This document shows positions 47,329-57,279 of a stretch of 64,000 nt of DNA, piece by piece. The position numbers and the translations under genes were made by a program. A model generated the notes under the pieces. The model was not told the DNA's origin and did no database searches. It was given only the letters and a program-made list of their open reading frames with translations. The DNA comes from Hyphomicrobiales bacterium (GTDB lineage: Bacteria; Pseudomonadota; Alphaproteobacteria; Rhizobiales; Beijerinckiaceae): positions 1-64,000 of the forward strand of contig JAGXAM010000017.1 in the NCBI GenBank assembly GCA_019075905.1. The letters are read 5' to 3'. Each line of letters starts with the position of its first letter. Position 1 is the first letter of the stretch.

Positions 47329-48799
47329 AATGATCCTGGTGGCTGATGACGACATGTCGATCCGCACCATTCTCACCCAGGCCCTGACGCGCGCCGGTTA
47401 CGGGGTGCGGGCCTGCGCCAATGCCGCGCAATTGTGGCGCTGGGTGCAGGCGGGCGAGGGCGAACTGATCATCACTGATGTCGTGATGCCTGACGAGAAT
47501 GCCTTTGACTTGCTGCCGCGCATCAAGAAGCAGCGGCCGGATTTGCCGATTATCGTCATGAGCGCGCAAAATACCTTCATGACGGCGATCAAGGCCTCCG
47601 AGCGCGGTGCCTATGATTATCTGCCGAAGCCGTTCGATCTGCGCGAACTGGTGGCGATTGTCGGGCGGGCGCTGGCGACGCCGCGCGGCAAGGGCCATGA
47701 CCATGATGCGCCGGTGCTGGAGGGCATGCCGCTGGTCGGGCGCTCGCCGGCCATGCAGGAAATCTACCGGGCGCTGGCGCGGTTGATGCAGACCGATCTC
47801 ACGGTGATGATCACCGGCGAATCGGGCACCGGCAAGGAACTGGTGGCGCGGGCGCTGCATGATTATGGCCGGCGCAAGAACGGGCCGTTCGTGGCGATCA
47901 ATATGGCGGCAATCCCGCGCGAATTGATCGAGAGCGAGCTTTTTGGCCATGAGAAGGGTGCCTTTACCGGCGCCAATGCCCGGGCGGTCGGGCGCTTCGA
48001 GCAGGCTGAGCTTGGCACGCTGTTTCTCGATGAAATCGGCGATATGCCGATGGAGGCGCAGACCCGGCTGCTGCGGGTGCTGCAACAGGGCGAATATACC
48101 AGCGTCGGCGGGCGCCAGCCGATCAAGACCAATGTGCGCATCGTGGCCGCCACCAACAAGGATCTGCGCCAGTCGATCCAGTCCGGGCTGTTTCGCGAGG
48201 ATTTGTTTTTCCGGCTCAATGTCGTGCCGTTGCGGCTGCCGCCGCTGCGCGAGCGCAGCGAGGATATTCCCGATCTTGCCAGCCATTTCTTTCACATTGC
48301 CGCCAGCGAGGGCCTGCCGCTGAAGCGGCTCGACCGCGATGGCGCGGAGCGGCTGAAACGCTATCGCTTCCCGGGCAATGTGCGTGAGCTTGAAAATCTG
48401 ACACGCCGGCTCGCGGCGCTCTACCCGCAGGAGGTGATCGGTGCCGAGCTGATCGAGGCGGAAATTGATTTTGACCGGCCAATGGCGGCCGATGCCGCCG
48501 CGGTGGCGGCCGGGGCGGGGGCTGGCGCTGCCGGGCCGGGCCGGCTTGAGGATGCCAGCCTGCAAATGGCGCTGGAGCGCCATCTCGCTAATATTTTCAA
48601 GCTGCCCGAGGGACAATTGCCGCTACCGGGCCTTTATCACCGGGTGCTGCGCGAAATCGAGGGGCCGCTGATTGCGGCGGCGCTGGGGGCAACGCGCGGC
48701 AACCAGATACGCGCCGCTGATCTTCTCGGGCTCAACCGCAACACCTTGCGCAAAAAGGTGCGCGATCTCGACATCCAGACGCTGCGCCTGCCCAGGTAG
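47318..48799 (+). CDS. ntrC: Nitrogen response regulator NtrC
   Basis: The 493-residue sigma-54 activator has a receiver domain (VADDDMS; phospho-Asp in [10 protein letters not shown]), an AAA+ domain with Walker A GESGTGKE, the sigma-54-contacting GAFTGA motif and LDEIGDMP, and a C-terminal Fis-type DNA-binding domain ([17 protein letters not shown]). It activates nitrogen-scavenging genes when phosphorylated by NtrB. Confidence 0.96.
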   Translation: MSGEMILVADDDMSIRTILTQALTRAGYGVRACANAAQLWRWVQAGEGELIITDVVMPDENAFDLLPRIKKQRPDLPIIVMSAQNTFMTAIKASERGAYDYLPKPFDLRELVAIVGRALATPRGKGHDHDAPVLEGMPLVGRSPAMQEIYRALARLMQTDLTVMITGESGTGKELVARALHDYGRRKNGPFVAINMAAIPRELIESELFGHEKGAFTGANARAVGRFEQAELGTLFLDEIGDMPMEAQTRLLRVLQQGEYTSVGGRQPIKTNVRIVAATNKDLRQSIQSGLFREDLFFRLNVVPLRLPPLRERSEDIPDLASHFFHIAASEGLPLKRLDRDGAERLKRYRFPGNVRELENLTRRLAALYPQEVIGAELIEAEIDFDRPMAADAAAVAAGAGAGAAGPGRLEDASLQMALERHLANIFKLPEGQLPLPGLYHRVLREIEGPLIAAALGATRGNQIRAADLLGLNRNTLRKKVRDLDIQTLRLPR

Positions 48800-48840
48800 C
48801 TGCGCTGGCAGCCAAAGAATGGCAGGCGCTTGGCGCAAAA

Positions 48841-48871
48841 TTGTCGCAATTCGGCAACACAGTGATATAAT
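48841..48871 (+). promoter_or_regulatory. Possible promoter of ntrYX
   Basis: In the 150-bp ntrC-ntrY gap, a perfect TATAAT at 48866-48871 is preceded by TTGTCG at 48841-48846. The 19-bp spacer is long. It would let ntrYX be transcribed apart from ntrBC. Confidence 0.35.
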
Positions 48872-48949
48872 TGCAACAATGCGGCGCGGGGGCCTTGCGG
48901 CTCCCGGGGCGCATTGTGTTGATCAGGCTTTTCTGCAACTGTGGGTCCA

Positions 48950-51259
48950 ATGGCCGAATTGTCCGGTTCTGGCGCGTCGAAACTGGTGCCGCAGCCGCGC
49001 CACCCCGAAACGGGGTCGCGGCTGGTGATGCCGCGCACCTTTTCCTGGACGGGGCTTGGCTTCGTGCTGGTGGCGCTGGCGCTGGCCTTGTTCACCTTTC
49101 TGGTGTTCTCCGGCTTGACGCCGGTGCCGCCCAGCAACAGCAACGTGCAATGGCTGATCCTTGCCAATCTGGCGATGATCATGGCGCTGCTGGTGCTGGT
49201 GGTGGTGGAGGCGCTGCGGCTATACCGGCAATGGCAGGCGCAGGCGGCTGGTGCTGCCCTGCATCTGCGCATCGTGGCGCTGTTCACGATAGTCGCGGCG
49301 ACGCCGGCGCTGCTGATGGTAATGGTCGGGACGATCACGCTGCATCGCAGCCTCAACCCCGGCTATATGCAAGATGTCAGCACCGCCATCCACAATACCG
49401 GCATCGCTGCCAAGCTGGTGCAGGATTCCGAATGCAGCTCGCTGTTGCGCGAAACCCGGCTGACGGCGGCCGATCTTGATCGCGGCAAGGCGCTGTTTGA
49501 CAAAGACCCGAAGGTTTTCAACGATTATTTCGCGTCGCGAGCGAGGTTTCTGGGCTTTGCCACCGCGGTGATGATGAAAACCGACGGCGAGATCATTGCC
49601 CATGGCGATGCACCGGGCGCACGCCCGGCGGTTACGCCGGAGGCTTCCGATTTTGTCGATGCCGCCAAGAATGAACCCTCCTGCCTGCTGCTCGACAATG
49701 GCGATGTTTATGTCGCGCTGAGCCCGTTGCAGGCCTTCAAGGGAGTGTTTCTTTATACGGCGCGGCCGATCAGCCCGCTGGCGGTGAAATTCCCGCAGGA
49801 ATCCCAGGGACTGGAGCAATTGTTCCGGGCTTTCGAGGCCTCCAAGAGCCAGATCCAGCTGGCTTTCGGGATTTTGTTCGGGCTGCTGGCACTGATCATG
49901 CTGCTGTCGGCGACCTGGATCGGCCTTGCCTTTGCCAATCAGCTGGTGGCTCCGATCCGCCGCCTGATCGCCGCCACGGACCAGGTCGCCAGCGGCAATC
50001 TTTATGTGCAGGTGCCGGTGCGCAAGGCGGATGGCGATCTTGGCCATCTCGGCCAGACTTTTAACAAAATGACCTCGGAATTGCGGTTGCAGCAGAACCG
50101 CCTGCTGGCGGCGAGCCAGAGCCTCGATGATCGCCGGCAATTCATCGAGGCGGTGCTTGCGGGGGTGCCGACGGCGATCATCGGTGTCGATGACAATGGC
50201 CTCGTCAATGTCGTCAATGATTCGGCGCTGAAAATGCTTGGCGTCGAGGCGAGCCAGGCGGTCGGGCGCGGGATTGGCGCCATTATGCCGGAATTGACGC
50301 CGCTGCTGGAAAGCGCCGATGCCACCACGGCGCGGCTGGTGCGTGGCCAGGCGGTGATCATGCGCGGCGGCCATGAGCGCAAGCTCAATATCCATATTGG
50401 CGGGCGGGTCGGGCTGATGCGGCGCATGGTGGTGACGCTGGACGACATTACCGATCTCGTCAGCGCCCAGCGCACCGCCGCCTGGGCCGATGTGGCGCGG
50501 CGCATTGCCCACGAAATCAAGAATCCGCTGACGCCGATCCAGTTGTCAGCCGAGAGGCTGAAGCGCAAATACGGGCGGCTGATCGTCGCGGACCGCGATA
50601 TTTTCGATCAATGCACCGATACGATCATCCGCCAGGTCGATGATATCAAACGCATGGTCGATGAATTTTCATCCTTTGCGCGCATGCCGAAATCGAAGCT
50701 GGAGCAGGGCGAGATCAATTCCACCATTGCCCAGGCGGTATTCCTGATGCGCAACGGCAATCCCGACATCAGTATCGAGTCTGAAATTCCCGAAAAGCCG
50801 GTGATCTGCCAGTTCGACCGGCGGCTGATCGCCCAGGCGCTGACCAATATCATCAAGAATGCCACGGAGGGCCTCGCCACCGCGCGCGAGCAGGGCGGGC
50901 TTGACCGGGCGCCGCGCATTCTGGTGCGCCTGCACACGATTGCCGCCGGCATCGCCTTTATCGACATCATCGACAATGGCGTGGGGTTTCCGGTCGCCAA
51001 CCGCAATGCCCTGCTTGAGCCCTATGTCACGACCCGGGCCGAAGGCACCGGGCTCGGCCTGCCGATCGTCGCCAAGATCATGGAAGACCATGGCGGCGGC
51101 ATCGAGCTGCTGGATGCGCCCGAGGGGCAGGGGGCGCGGGTGGCGCTTTTCCTGCCGCTGGTGGCCGAAGAGACCGCGCATGATGCGCCTGCACCTGCCG
51201 CGCCCGAGAGCCCTGATGCGGCACAGCCGCACCTCCTTCCAACCCGTGAGCCACAATGA
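48950..51259 (+). CDS. ntrY: Membrane sensor kinase NtrY
   Basis: The 769-residue membrane kinase has four N-terminal membrane segments (two near residues 35-95, one near 110-130 and one near 305-330), an extracytoplasmic domain, HAMP, PAS, an H-box with [19 protein letters not shown], and an ATPase domain with NIIKNATEGL, DNGVGFP and GTGLGLPIV. NtrY works with NtrX in nitrogen, redox and envelope control. ATG 48950 is preferred to GTG 48941. It overlaps ntrX by 4 bp (ATGA). Confidence 0.95.
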   Translation: MAELSGSGASKLVPQPRHPETGSRLVMPRTFSWTGLGFVLVALALALFTFLVFSGLTPVPPSNSNVQWLILANLAMIMALLVLVVVEALRLYRQWQAQAAGAALHLRIVALFTIVAATPALLMVMVGTITLHRSLNPGYMQDVSTAIHNTGIAAKLVQDSECSSLLRETRLTAADLDRGKALFDKDPKVFNDYFASRARFLGFATAVMMKTDGEIIAHGDAPGARPAVTPEASDFVDAAKNEPSCLLLDNGDVYVALSPLQAFKGVFLYTARPISPLAVKFPQESQGLEQLFRAFEASKSQIQLAFGILFGLLALIMLLSATWIGLAFANQLVAPIRRLIAATDQVASGNLYVQVPVRKADGDLGHLGQTFNKMTSELRLQQNRLLAASQSLDDRRQFIEAVLAGVPTAIIGVDDNGLVNVVNDSALKMLGVEASQAVGRGIGAIMPELTPLLESADATTARLVRGQAVIMRGGHERKLNIHIGGRVGLMRRMVVTLDDITDLVSAQRTAAWADVARRIAHEIKNPLTPIQLSAERLKRKYGRLIVADRDIFDQCTDTIIRQVDDIKRMVDEFSSFARMPKSKLEQGEINSTIAQAVFLMRNGNPDISIESEIPEKPVICQFDRRLIAQALTNIIKNATEGLATAREQGGLDRAPRILVRLHTIAAGIAFIDIIDNGVGFPVANRNALLEPYVTTRAEGTGLGLPIVAKIMEDHGGGIELLDAPEGQGARVALFLPLVAEETAHDAPAPAAPESPDAAQPHLLPTREPQ

Positions 51260-52626
51260 CAACTGATATTCTGATCATCGATGACGAAGCTGATATTCGT
51301 GACATTGTGGCAGGCATATTGTCGGATGAAGGCCACGGCACGCGCGTGGCGCGCAATTCCGACGAGGCGCTGGCGGCGGTTTCGGCGCGCCGCCCGCAAC
51401 TGGTGTTTCTCGACATTTGGCTGCAGGGCTCAAAACTCGATGGCCTGCAGGTGCTCACCCTGATCAAGGAACAGCACCCGGCCTTGCCGGTGGTGATGAT
51501 TTCCGGGCACGGCAATATCGAGACGGCGGTGGCGGCGATCAAGCTCGGCGCCTATGATTTCATCGAAAAGCCGTTCAAGGCCGACCGGCTGCTGCTGGTG
51601 GCCGAGCGGGCGCTCGAAGCCTCGCGCCTGAAGCGCGAGGTGAGCGAGCTCAAGGCCCGCACCGGGGTGGCCGACAGGATTGTCGGCAGTGCGGCGCCGA
51701 CGGTGCAGTTGCGCCAGATGATCGAACGCATCGGCCCGACCAATTCACGCATTCTCATCACCGGCGCTCCGGGCACCGGCAAGGAACTGGCTGCCCGCAG
51801 CCTGCATGCGCTGTCGCAGCGCGCCAGCGGGCCGTTCATTGCCATCAATGCCGCGACCATCGGGCCGGATGTGATGGAGAGCGAACTCTTTGGCGTTGAG
51901 GGGACGGGCGACCGGCGCAAGGTCGGGGCGCTCGAAGAAGCCCATGGCGGCACGCTCTATCTCGATGAAGTGGCCGACATGCCGCGCGAGACGCAGGGCA
52001 AGATCCTGCGTGTGCTGGTCGACCAGAATTTCCAGCGGGTCAATGGCGCGACCCGCGTGCATGTCGATGTCAGGATCATTTCATCGACCAGCCGCGATCT
52101 GTCGGCGGCGATGGCCAATGGCAGTTTCCGGGAAGACCTGTTCCACCGGCTGGCGGTGGTGCCGTTGCGGGTGCCGTCGCTGGCCGAGCGGCGTGAGGAC
52201 ATTCCCGAGCTCATCAATTTTTTCATGGAGCAACTGGCTTCGACCCATGGCCTGCCCGGGCGCAAGATCGGCGATGACGCGCTGGCCGTGCTGCAATCGC
52301 ATGACTGGCCGGGCAATATCCGGCAATTGCGCAACAATATCGAGCGCCTGCTGATTCTCACCTCCGGCACGGGCGATGAAAGCGATATCAGCGCGGCGAT
52401 GCTGCCGCAGGAAGTGGGAGCCCTGGTGCCGGCGCTGCCCGGCGGTGCCGGCGGCGAGCGGCTGATGAGCCTGCCGCTGCGCGAGGCGCGCGAATTTTTC
52501 GAGCGCGAATATCTCATAGCCCAGATCAGCCGCTTTAGCGGCAATATCTCAAAGACCTCTGAATTCATAGGCATGGAACGCTCGGCGCTGCACCGCAAGC
52601 TGAAATCGCTGGAAATCGAGTCCTGA
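51256..52626 (+). CDS. ntrX: Response regulator NtrX
   Basis: The 456-residue regulator has a receiver domain (IIDDEADIRD; phospho-Asp in FLDIWLQG), an AAA+ domain and a Fis-type C-terminus. Walker A is GAPGTGKE, and the position of the GAFTGA loop reads GVEGTGDRR, so the sigma-54 contact motif is missing, as in other alphaproteobacterial NtrX. It probably regulates without activating sigma-54. It is coupled to ntrY. Confidence 0.95.
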   Translation: MTTDILIIDDEADIRDIVAGILSDEGHGTRVARNSDEALAAVSARRPQLVFLDIWLQGSKLDGLQVLTLIKEQHPALPVVMISGHGNIETAVAAIKLGAYDFIEKPFKADRLLLVAERALEASRLKREVSELKARTGVADRIVGSAAPTVQLRQMIERIGPTNSRILITGAPGTGKELAARSLHALSQRASGPFIAINAATIGPDVMESELFGVEGTGDRRKVGALEEAHGGTLYLDEVADMPRETQGKILRVLVDQNFQRVNGATRVHVDVRIISSTSRDLSAAMANGSFREDLFHRLAVVPLRVPSLAERREDIPELINFFMEQLASTHGLPGRKIGDDALAVLQSHDWPGNIRQLRNNIERLLILTSGTGDESDISAAMLPQEVGALVPALPGGAGGERLMSLPLREAREFFEREYLIAQISRFSGNISKTSEFIGMERSALHRKLKSLEIES

Positions 52627-52676
52627 GCGATGTGACGTCGGAGGAAGGGGTGCAAGACAGCTATGCGCATTTTGCA

Positions 52677-52704
52677 TTGCGCAAGTCTCTCGGCATTGTA
52701 TATT
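52677..52704 (+). promoter_or_regulatory. Possible hfq promoter
   Basis: TTGCGC at 52677-52682 and an extended -10 TGTATATT (TATATT at 52699-52704) are spaced 16 bp apart in the relatively AT-rich 202-bp gap between ntrX and hfq. This would give a 5' leader of about 115 nt. Confidence 0.4.
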
Positions 52705-52828
52705 GGGAATGGTTTTCGCCAAACCAAGTAGTCCTCGGTGGTATTTGGGGCTCACTTCAAAAATCAGCGAGGAAACTCCTAAACTCTGGCGAAAATCTAA
52801 CTGAAAATCATACCGGACTTAAACCGCC

Positions 52829-53080
52829 ATGGAAAAACAACAAAACTTGCAGGATTCTTTCCTGAACTTCGTTCGCAAAAACAAGATCCCGCTGACGATT
52901 TTTTTGGTCAACGGGGTGAAATTGCAGGGGGTTGTCACCTGGTTTGACAACTTCTGCGTGTTGCTGCGCCGCGACGGCATATCGCAACTGGTGTACAAGC
53001 ACGCCATTTCGACGATCATGCCCGGCCATCCGATCCAGATGTTCGATCCTGCCGATGAGGTCGAGAAGGTTGAACGGTAA
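52829..53080 (+). CDS. hfq: RNA chaperone Hfq
   Basis: The 83-residue Sm-like protein forms a hexamer that pairs small RNAs with mRNAs. It has [20 protein letters not shown] (Sm1) and [10 protein letters not shown] (Sm2), the latter matching the YKHA signature. The gene is followed at once by hflX, whose TTG start overlaps its end. Confidence 0.97.
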   Translation: MEKQQNLQDSFLNFVRKNKIPLTIFLVNGVKLQGVVTWFDNFCVLLRRDGISQLVYKHAISTIMPGHPIQMFDPADEVEKVER

Positions 53081-54437
53081 GCGCGAGGGCGCCGACGCGC
53101 CCGAACTCGCCTCATTCAATCTCGAAGTTGCCCGCAAGATCGCTGCTGATACCCGCGCCATGGTTATTGGCCCCTACCAGACCGGTCCGACCCGGCGGGC
53201 AGGGGTCAGCGTGCCGCAGCGCCAGCCCGAAGAGCGCTTTGCAGAGGCGCTCAGTCTGGCGCATGCGCTCAATCTGACGATTGCCGCGAGCTTGCGGGTC
53301 AACCTGCATGATATTCGCCCGGCGAGCTATCTTGGCAGCGGCAAGATCGCTGAAATTACCACGATCATCGAGGCCGAGGAGATCTCGCTGGTGATCATGG
53401 ATTGCGCCCTGTCGCCTGTGCAGCAGCGCAATCTGGAAACCGCGCTCAAGGCCAAGGTGATTGACCGCACCGGCCTCATTCTGGAAATTTTTGGTCAGCG
53501 CGCCCGCACCCGTGAAGGCGTGCTGCAGGTTGAACTGGCGCATTTGGCCTATCAGAAATCGCGTCTCGTGCGTTCATGGACGCATCTTGAGCGCCAGCGC
53601 GGCGGCTTCGGCTTTCTCGGCGGGCCAGGCGAGACCCAGATCGAGACCGACCGGCGGTTGATCCAGGAGCGCATGAGCCGGATCGAGCGCGATCTCGAAG
53701 CGGTCAAGCGCACGCGGGCGTTGCATCGCGCGGCGCGCCGCGAGGTGCCTTATCCGGTGGTGGCGCTGGTCGGCTATACCAATGCCGGCAAGTCGACCTT
53801 GTTCAACCGGCTGACCGCAGCCGATGTCGTGGCCGCCGACCAGCTGTTTGCGACGCTCGACCCGACGATGCGCCAGTTGCGGCTGCCGCATGGCGGGCGG
53901 GTCATTCTGTCGGATACGGTGGGCTTCATTTCCGATTTGCCAACCGGGCTGATATCCGCCTTCCGCGCCACGCTGGAAGAGGTGGTGAATGCCGACATCA
54001 TCCTGCACGTGCGCGACATGGCCTCGCCCGACAGCGCCATGCAGGAGGCCGATGTCGAGACGGTGCTGGCCGAACTTGGGCTGACGCGCGGCCAGGGCCC
54101 GCGGCGCATCGAGGTGCTGAACAAGATCGATCTTCTCAGCGAGGCGCGGCGGGAGGTGCTGCTGCAGATGGATCATCACGATCCGGCGGTCGCCATTTCG
54201 GCGCTGGACGGGCATGGCTGCGGGCAGTTGCTGGATCGTATCGAGACCATGCTGGCGAGCGGCTATGTGATGCGTCATGTGCGGCTCAAGCCCGATGACG
54301 GCGCCAATCTCACCTGGCTTTACCGCAATGCTGACGTGTTGGCGCGCCATGATGATGCCGATGGCATGGTGCGGCTCGACGTGCGCATGTCGCCTGAAAG
54401 CGAGGCGCGCTTCAAGGCGCGGATGGCGCCGGGCTGA
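53070..54437 (+). CDS. hflX: GTPase HflX
   Basis: The GTPase of about 455 residues acts on stalled or heat-damaged ribosomes. Its N-terminal HflX domain contains [13 protein letters not shown] and [10 protein letters not shown]. The G domain has Walker [22 protein letters not shown] and NKIDLL. The start is set at TTG 53070, overlapping the hfq stop, because no ATG or GTG lies between it and conserved sequence; ATG 53160 is the fallback. A GAGG lies 9 bp upstream. Confidence 0.93.
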   Translation: MNGKREGADAPELASFNLEVARKIAADTRAMVIGPYQTGPTRRAGVSVPQRQPEERFAEALSLAHALNLTIAASLRVNLHDIRPASYLGSGKIAEITTIIEAEEISLVIMDCALSPVQQRNLETALKAKVIDRTGLILEIFGQRARTREGVLQVELAHLAYQKSRLVRSWTHLERQRGGFGFLGGPGETQIETDRRLIQERMSRIERDLEAVKRTRALHRAARREVPYPVVALVGYTNAGKSTLFNRLTAADVVAADQLFATLDPTMRQLRLPHGGRVILSDTVGFISDLPTGLISAFRATLEEVVNADIILHVRDMASPDSAMQEADVETVLAELGLTRGQGPRRIEVLNKIDLLSEARREVLLQMDHHDPAVAISALDGHGCGQLLDRIETMLASGYVMRHVRLKPDDGANLTWLYRNADVLARHDDADGMVRLDVRMSPESEARFKARMAPG

Positions 54438-54455
54438 ACAGATGAGGGCAGAGGC

Positions 54456-55280
54456 TCAGGCTTCAAGCGTCTTGGCGTGCTGCCAGAGCGCTTCCATCTC
54501 ATCGAGGCCGGCCTCGTCCAGCTTGCGGTTGGCGGCGGCCAATGTGCGCTCGATATGGCTGAAACGCTTGATGAATTTGGCATTGGTCCGGCGCACCGCC
54601 GCTTCGGGATCGACGCCAAGATGGCGGGCGAGATTGGCGACCGCAAACAGCAAATCGCCGATTTCCCCGGCGACAGCCTCCTCGGGGGCACCGGCATCCA
54701 GCGCCTCGGCAATTTCGCCGGTTTCCTCTCGGATCTTGTCGATCACGGCACGCGGGTCACTCCAGTCAAAGCCGACCTCGCCGGCGCGGGCTTGCAGTTT
54801 CACCGCCCGCGTCAGGGCGGGCAGGGCGGCGGGCACATCATCGAGCCAGAGCCGGCGGGCCCCGTCCCTGTCTTTGGCCTTGGCGGCCTTTTCGGCGGCC
54901 TTGATCGTCTGCCAGTTGCGCTGCACGGCGGCTTCATCCATGGCGGCGCCATCGGCGGCAAACACATGCGGATGGCGGCGGATCATTTTGGAGGTTATGG
55001 CGTAAACCACATCGCCAAAGGCAAATTCGCCTTGCTCCTGAGCCATTTGCGCGTGAAACACCACTTGCAGCAGCAAATCGCCGAGTTCGTCGGCGAGGTC
55101 CCCCATGTCGCCGCGCCCAATCGCGTCAGCGACCTCATAGGCTTCCTCGATCGTATAAGGAGCGATGCTGGCGAAGGTCTGGCGCAGGTCCCAGGGACAG
55201 CCGGTCTGCGGCGTGCGCAAGGCCAGCATGATTTCCAGCAGGCGGGCAATGTCACGCGAAGGCTTCATGTCAGCGGTCAT
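54456..55280 (-). CDS. mazG: Nucleoside triphosphate pyrophosphohydrolase MazG
   Basis: The 274-residue house-cleaning enzyme hydrolyses NTPs to NMPs. It has two MazG domains: the first with CPWDLRQTF, TIEEAYEVADAI and DELGDLLLQVVFH, and the second with REETGEIAEAL and EIGDLLFAVANLARH. The metal-binding EEx and ExxD motifs are intact in both. ATG 55280 is chosen, with GGATCG 8 bp upstream. Downstream it is convergent with hflX. Confidence 0.94.
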   Translation of the reverse strand: MTADMKPSRDIARLLEIMLALRTPQTGCPWDLRQTFASIAPYTIEEAYEVADAIGRGDMGDLADELGDLLLQVVFHAQMAQEQGEFAFGDVVYAITSKMIRRHPHVFAADGAAMDEAAVQRNWQTIKAAEKAAKAKDRDGARRLWLDDVPAALPALTRAVKLQARAGEVGFDWSDPRAVIDKIREETGEIAEALDAGAPEEAVAGEIGDLLFAVANLARHLGVDPEAAVRRTNAKFIKRFSHIERTLAAANRKLDEAGLDEMEALWQHAKTLEA

Positions 55281-55294
55281 CAAAGACGATCCAT

Positions 55295-55327
55295 AAAAAA
55301 AGGCGGGCAGGGGCACTGCACGCCTTT
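55295..55327 (-). terminator. Rho-independent terminator of the cold-shock gene
   Basis: On the minus strand, the stem AAAGGCG (55321-55327) / CGCCTTT (55299-55305) with a 15-nt loop is followed by a run of T (ending near 55295). It lies 28 bp beyond the cold-shock gene stop and just upstream of mazG, so it separates the two. Confidence 0.85.
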
Positions 55328-55355
55328 CGATTGTTTGTCGTGTGAGCGAAACGAC

Positions 55356-56027
55356 TTATTCGAGCACCAGTGACTTGGCCTCGCGGCCCTTCTGGGTCTC
55401 GACAACCTGCATCGACACCGCCTGGCCTTCGGCAAGGTGGTTGATGCCGGCATTGCCGAGCACGGAAATGTGCACGAACACGTCCTTGCCGCCATCGTTG
55501 CACTGAACGAAGCCGAAGCCCTTGTCGTCGTTGAACCACTTCACCTTGCCGGACAGGGTCACGGCGGTGGAGGCGTCATAATCACGCCGGTTAAAGCGCG
55601 GTCCGTCCGAGGAGCGGGTCTGTTGGGGTGCGCGTTCGGCAGCACCGGCCGTGTCAACCTCAAGCACGCGCGTGACCTGCGCACCCTTCAGGCCTGTGCC
55701 GACCTGAACCTTCAGCTTGGCACCAGGTGGCACTGTTTCGTAGCCGGCCGATTGCAGCGCGTGAATGTGCAGAAACGCATCGCCTGCGCCGCCGCTCAGT
55801 TCAACGAAACCGAAACCCTTGTCACCCTTGAACCATTTGACAATGGCATCAACAGCAGGAGCGCTATTCATGGGCGGTGCGGGCGGAGCCATGCCGCCGC
55901 CGCCAAAGTCGTTGCCACCACCATAGGAGCTGCGCGGCGAACGGGGCGCCCGCGGCTCATAGGGCGACGGCCCATCATCATCAAAACCGCGTTTCTTGGG
56001 CCCACGGAAGTCCCTGCCTTTGCTCAT
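55356..56027 (-). CDS. Cold-shock protein with two cold-shock domains
   Basis: The 223-residue protein has a Gly/Pro/Arg-rich N-terminus (about 55 residues) and then two cold-shock domains: VDAIVKWFKGDKGFGFVEL with DAFLHI, and GKVKWFNDDKGFGFVQC with DVFVHI, joined by a linker. These fold as OB barrels that bind single-stranded RNA or DNA. Two-domain versions are typical of the Hyphomicrobiales. ATG 56027 has AGGAC upstream. Confidence 0.94.
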   Translation of the reverse strand: MSKGRDFRGPKKRGFDDDGPSPYEPRAPRSPRSSYGGGNDFGGGGMAPPAPPMNSAPAVDAIVKWFKGDKGFGFVELSGGAGDAFLHIHALQSAGYETVPPGAKLKVQVGTGLKGAQVTRVLEVDTAGAAERAPQQTRSSDGPRFNRRDYDASTAVTLSGKVKWFNDDKGFGFVQCNDGGKDVFVHISVLGNAGINHLAEGQAVSMQVVETQKGREAKSLVLE

Positions 56028-56478
56028 CTTTGTCCTGCATTCACCAGTTCAGCCAGCCTTGCCCGACGCCCCCTGGCCCCGCAGGATCAACCCCACGTAT
56101 CCAAGCCACGCCCGCACACGTCCGGAGACCCGGTTCGCTCGACGCCAGACCGCAGATACACGTCGCGCGCATGAATGTGCAGCTAGCTTCCTAGCAGGGT
56201 TTTTGTGATTGCGCTATCGGTTTCCGGCGCGATGCAAAAATATTTATCGTGAAAGCCAGCCAGTTACCATAGGCCGATTGCGGGCAAATGCAGCGGCGCA
56301 ATTTCAGGCGGGGCTGCTTATCCACCGAAAATGCGGAAGGGCGAGGCGGAAGGGCGCTACCATGACCACAGGAGAATTTCGCATAAGATATATTATGGAA
56401 CTAAAATGATGTCGAAAGTGGCGCCACCTGTGATGCATGGAATGATGCCCGGACGGGCCGGATTGCCGGGCCTGCTGA
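56028..56478. other. Intergenic region between the cold-shock and MBL-fold genes
   Basis: This 451-bp stretch holds no convincing gene. It includes the probable leader of the cold-shock gene and an AT-rich patch near 56360-56410. Short open frames occur (for example 56209-56409) without domains or ribosome sites. A small palindrome GCTAG-CTTC-CTAGC lies at 56180-56193. Confidence 0.6.
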
Positions 56479-57279
56479 TCAGGCCTTGATGATCATGCCG
56501 TCATAAGCTGGCGTAATGCCGGGCGGCAAGGATGCGGCGAGCTGCGCATAATCGAGATCATTATGCAGGTTGGTCAGCACGGCGCGGCGCGGCCGGAATT
56601 GCGCGATATGTGCCAGCGCGTCATCCAGCGAGAAATGGCTCGGGTGCGGCGCAAAGCGCAAGGCATCGATGATCCACAGGTCCAGCCCCTCAAGCATGGG
56701 CTTGCTGGCCTCGTGGATGAATTTCACATCCGGCGTATAGGCGACATCGCCAAAGCGAAAGCCAAGGGCATCAATTTCGCCGTGGTTCAGCAGAAACGGC
56801 GTCGCCTGCAGCGCGCCGCCGGGGCCGGTGATGTCGCAAGGCTGCAGGGCCACCAGCCGCTTTTCATTGAGCAAGGGCGGATAAAGGCTGCCCTGCGGCG
56901 TCTGGAAAATATAGCCAAAGGCGCGGCGCAGCACGTCCGAGGTCGATTGGTCCATGTGAATGTCGATGCGGCGGCGGTTGTGGATCACCAGCGGGCGCAC
57001 ATCATCAATGCCATTGGTGTGATCGGCATGGGGATGGGTCATCAAGATCGCGTCGAGCCTTGCGACGTCGGCATCGAGCAATTGTTCGCGCAGATCGGGT
57101 GACGTGTCGATCAGCACGCGGGTCGGCTCGCTGTTGCCGGCCCCAAACCAATCCACCAGCATCGAGCAGCGGCGGCGGCGGTTGCGCGGGTTTGCGGGAT
57201 CGCAATGGCCCCAGCCACTGCCCACCCGTGGCACACCGCCGGATGATCCGCAGCCGAGAATGGTGAAGGTGAAGCTCAC
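56479..57279 (-). CDS. MBL-fold metal-dependent hydrolase
   Basis: The 266-residue protein is a PhnP-like metallo-beta-lactamase-fold hydrolase with ILGCGSSGGVPRVG at the start and the metal ligands in MTHPHADHTNGIDD (HxHxDH). Later metal ligands lie in LLNHGEIDALGF and in HPSHFS. It probably acts on a cyclic phosphodiester, but the substrate is not known here. The start is a GTG at 57279 overlapping tatD as GTGA. It is the last gene of the long minus-strand operon. Confidence 0.9.
   Translation of the reverse strand: MSFTFTILGCGSSGGVPRVGSGWGHCDPANPRNRRRRCSMLVDWFGAGNSEPTRVLIDTSPDLREQLLDADVARLDAILMTHPHADHTNGIDDVRPLVIHNRRRIDIHMDQSTSDVLRRAFGYIFQTPQGSLYPPLLNEKRLVALQPCDITGPGGALQATPFLLNHGEIDALGFRFGDVAYTPDVKFIHEASKPMLEGLDLWIIDALRFAPHPSHFSLDDALAHIAQFRPRRAVLTNLHNDLDYAQLAASLPPGITPAYDGMIIKA

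Noticed and set aside
52632..52865. Plus-strand open frame of 77 codons between ntrX and hfq
   Set aside because: It runs into hfq in another frame, matches no family, and its region looks like a promoter and leader.
56180..56205. Palindrome GCTAG-CTTC-CTAGC followed by a T-rich run as a terminator
   Set aside because: The stem is only 5 bp, the T-run does not directly follow it, and no plus-strand gene ends nearby.
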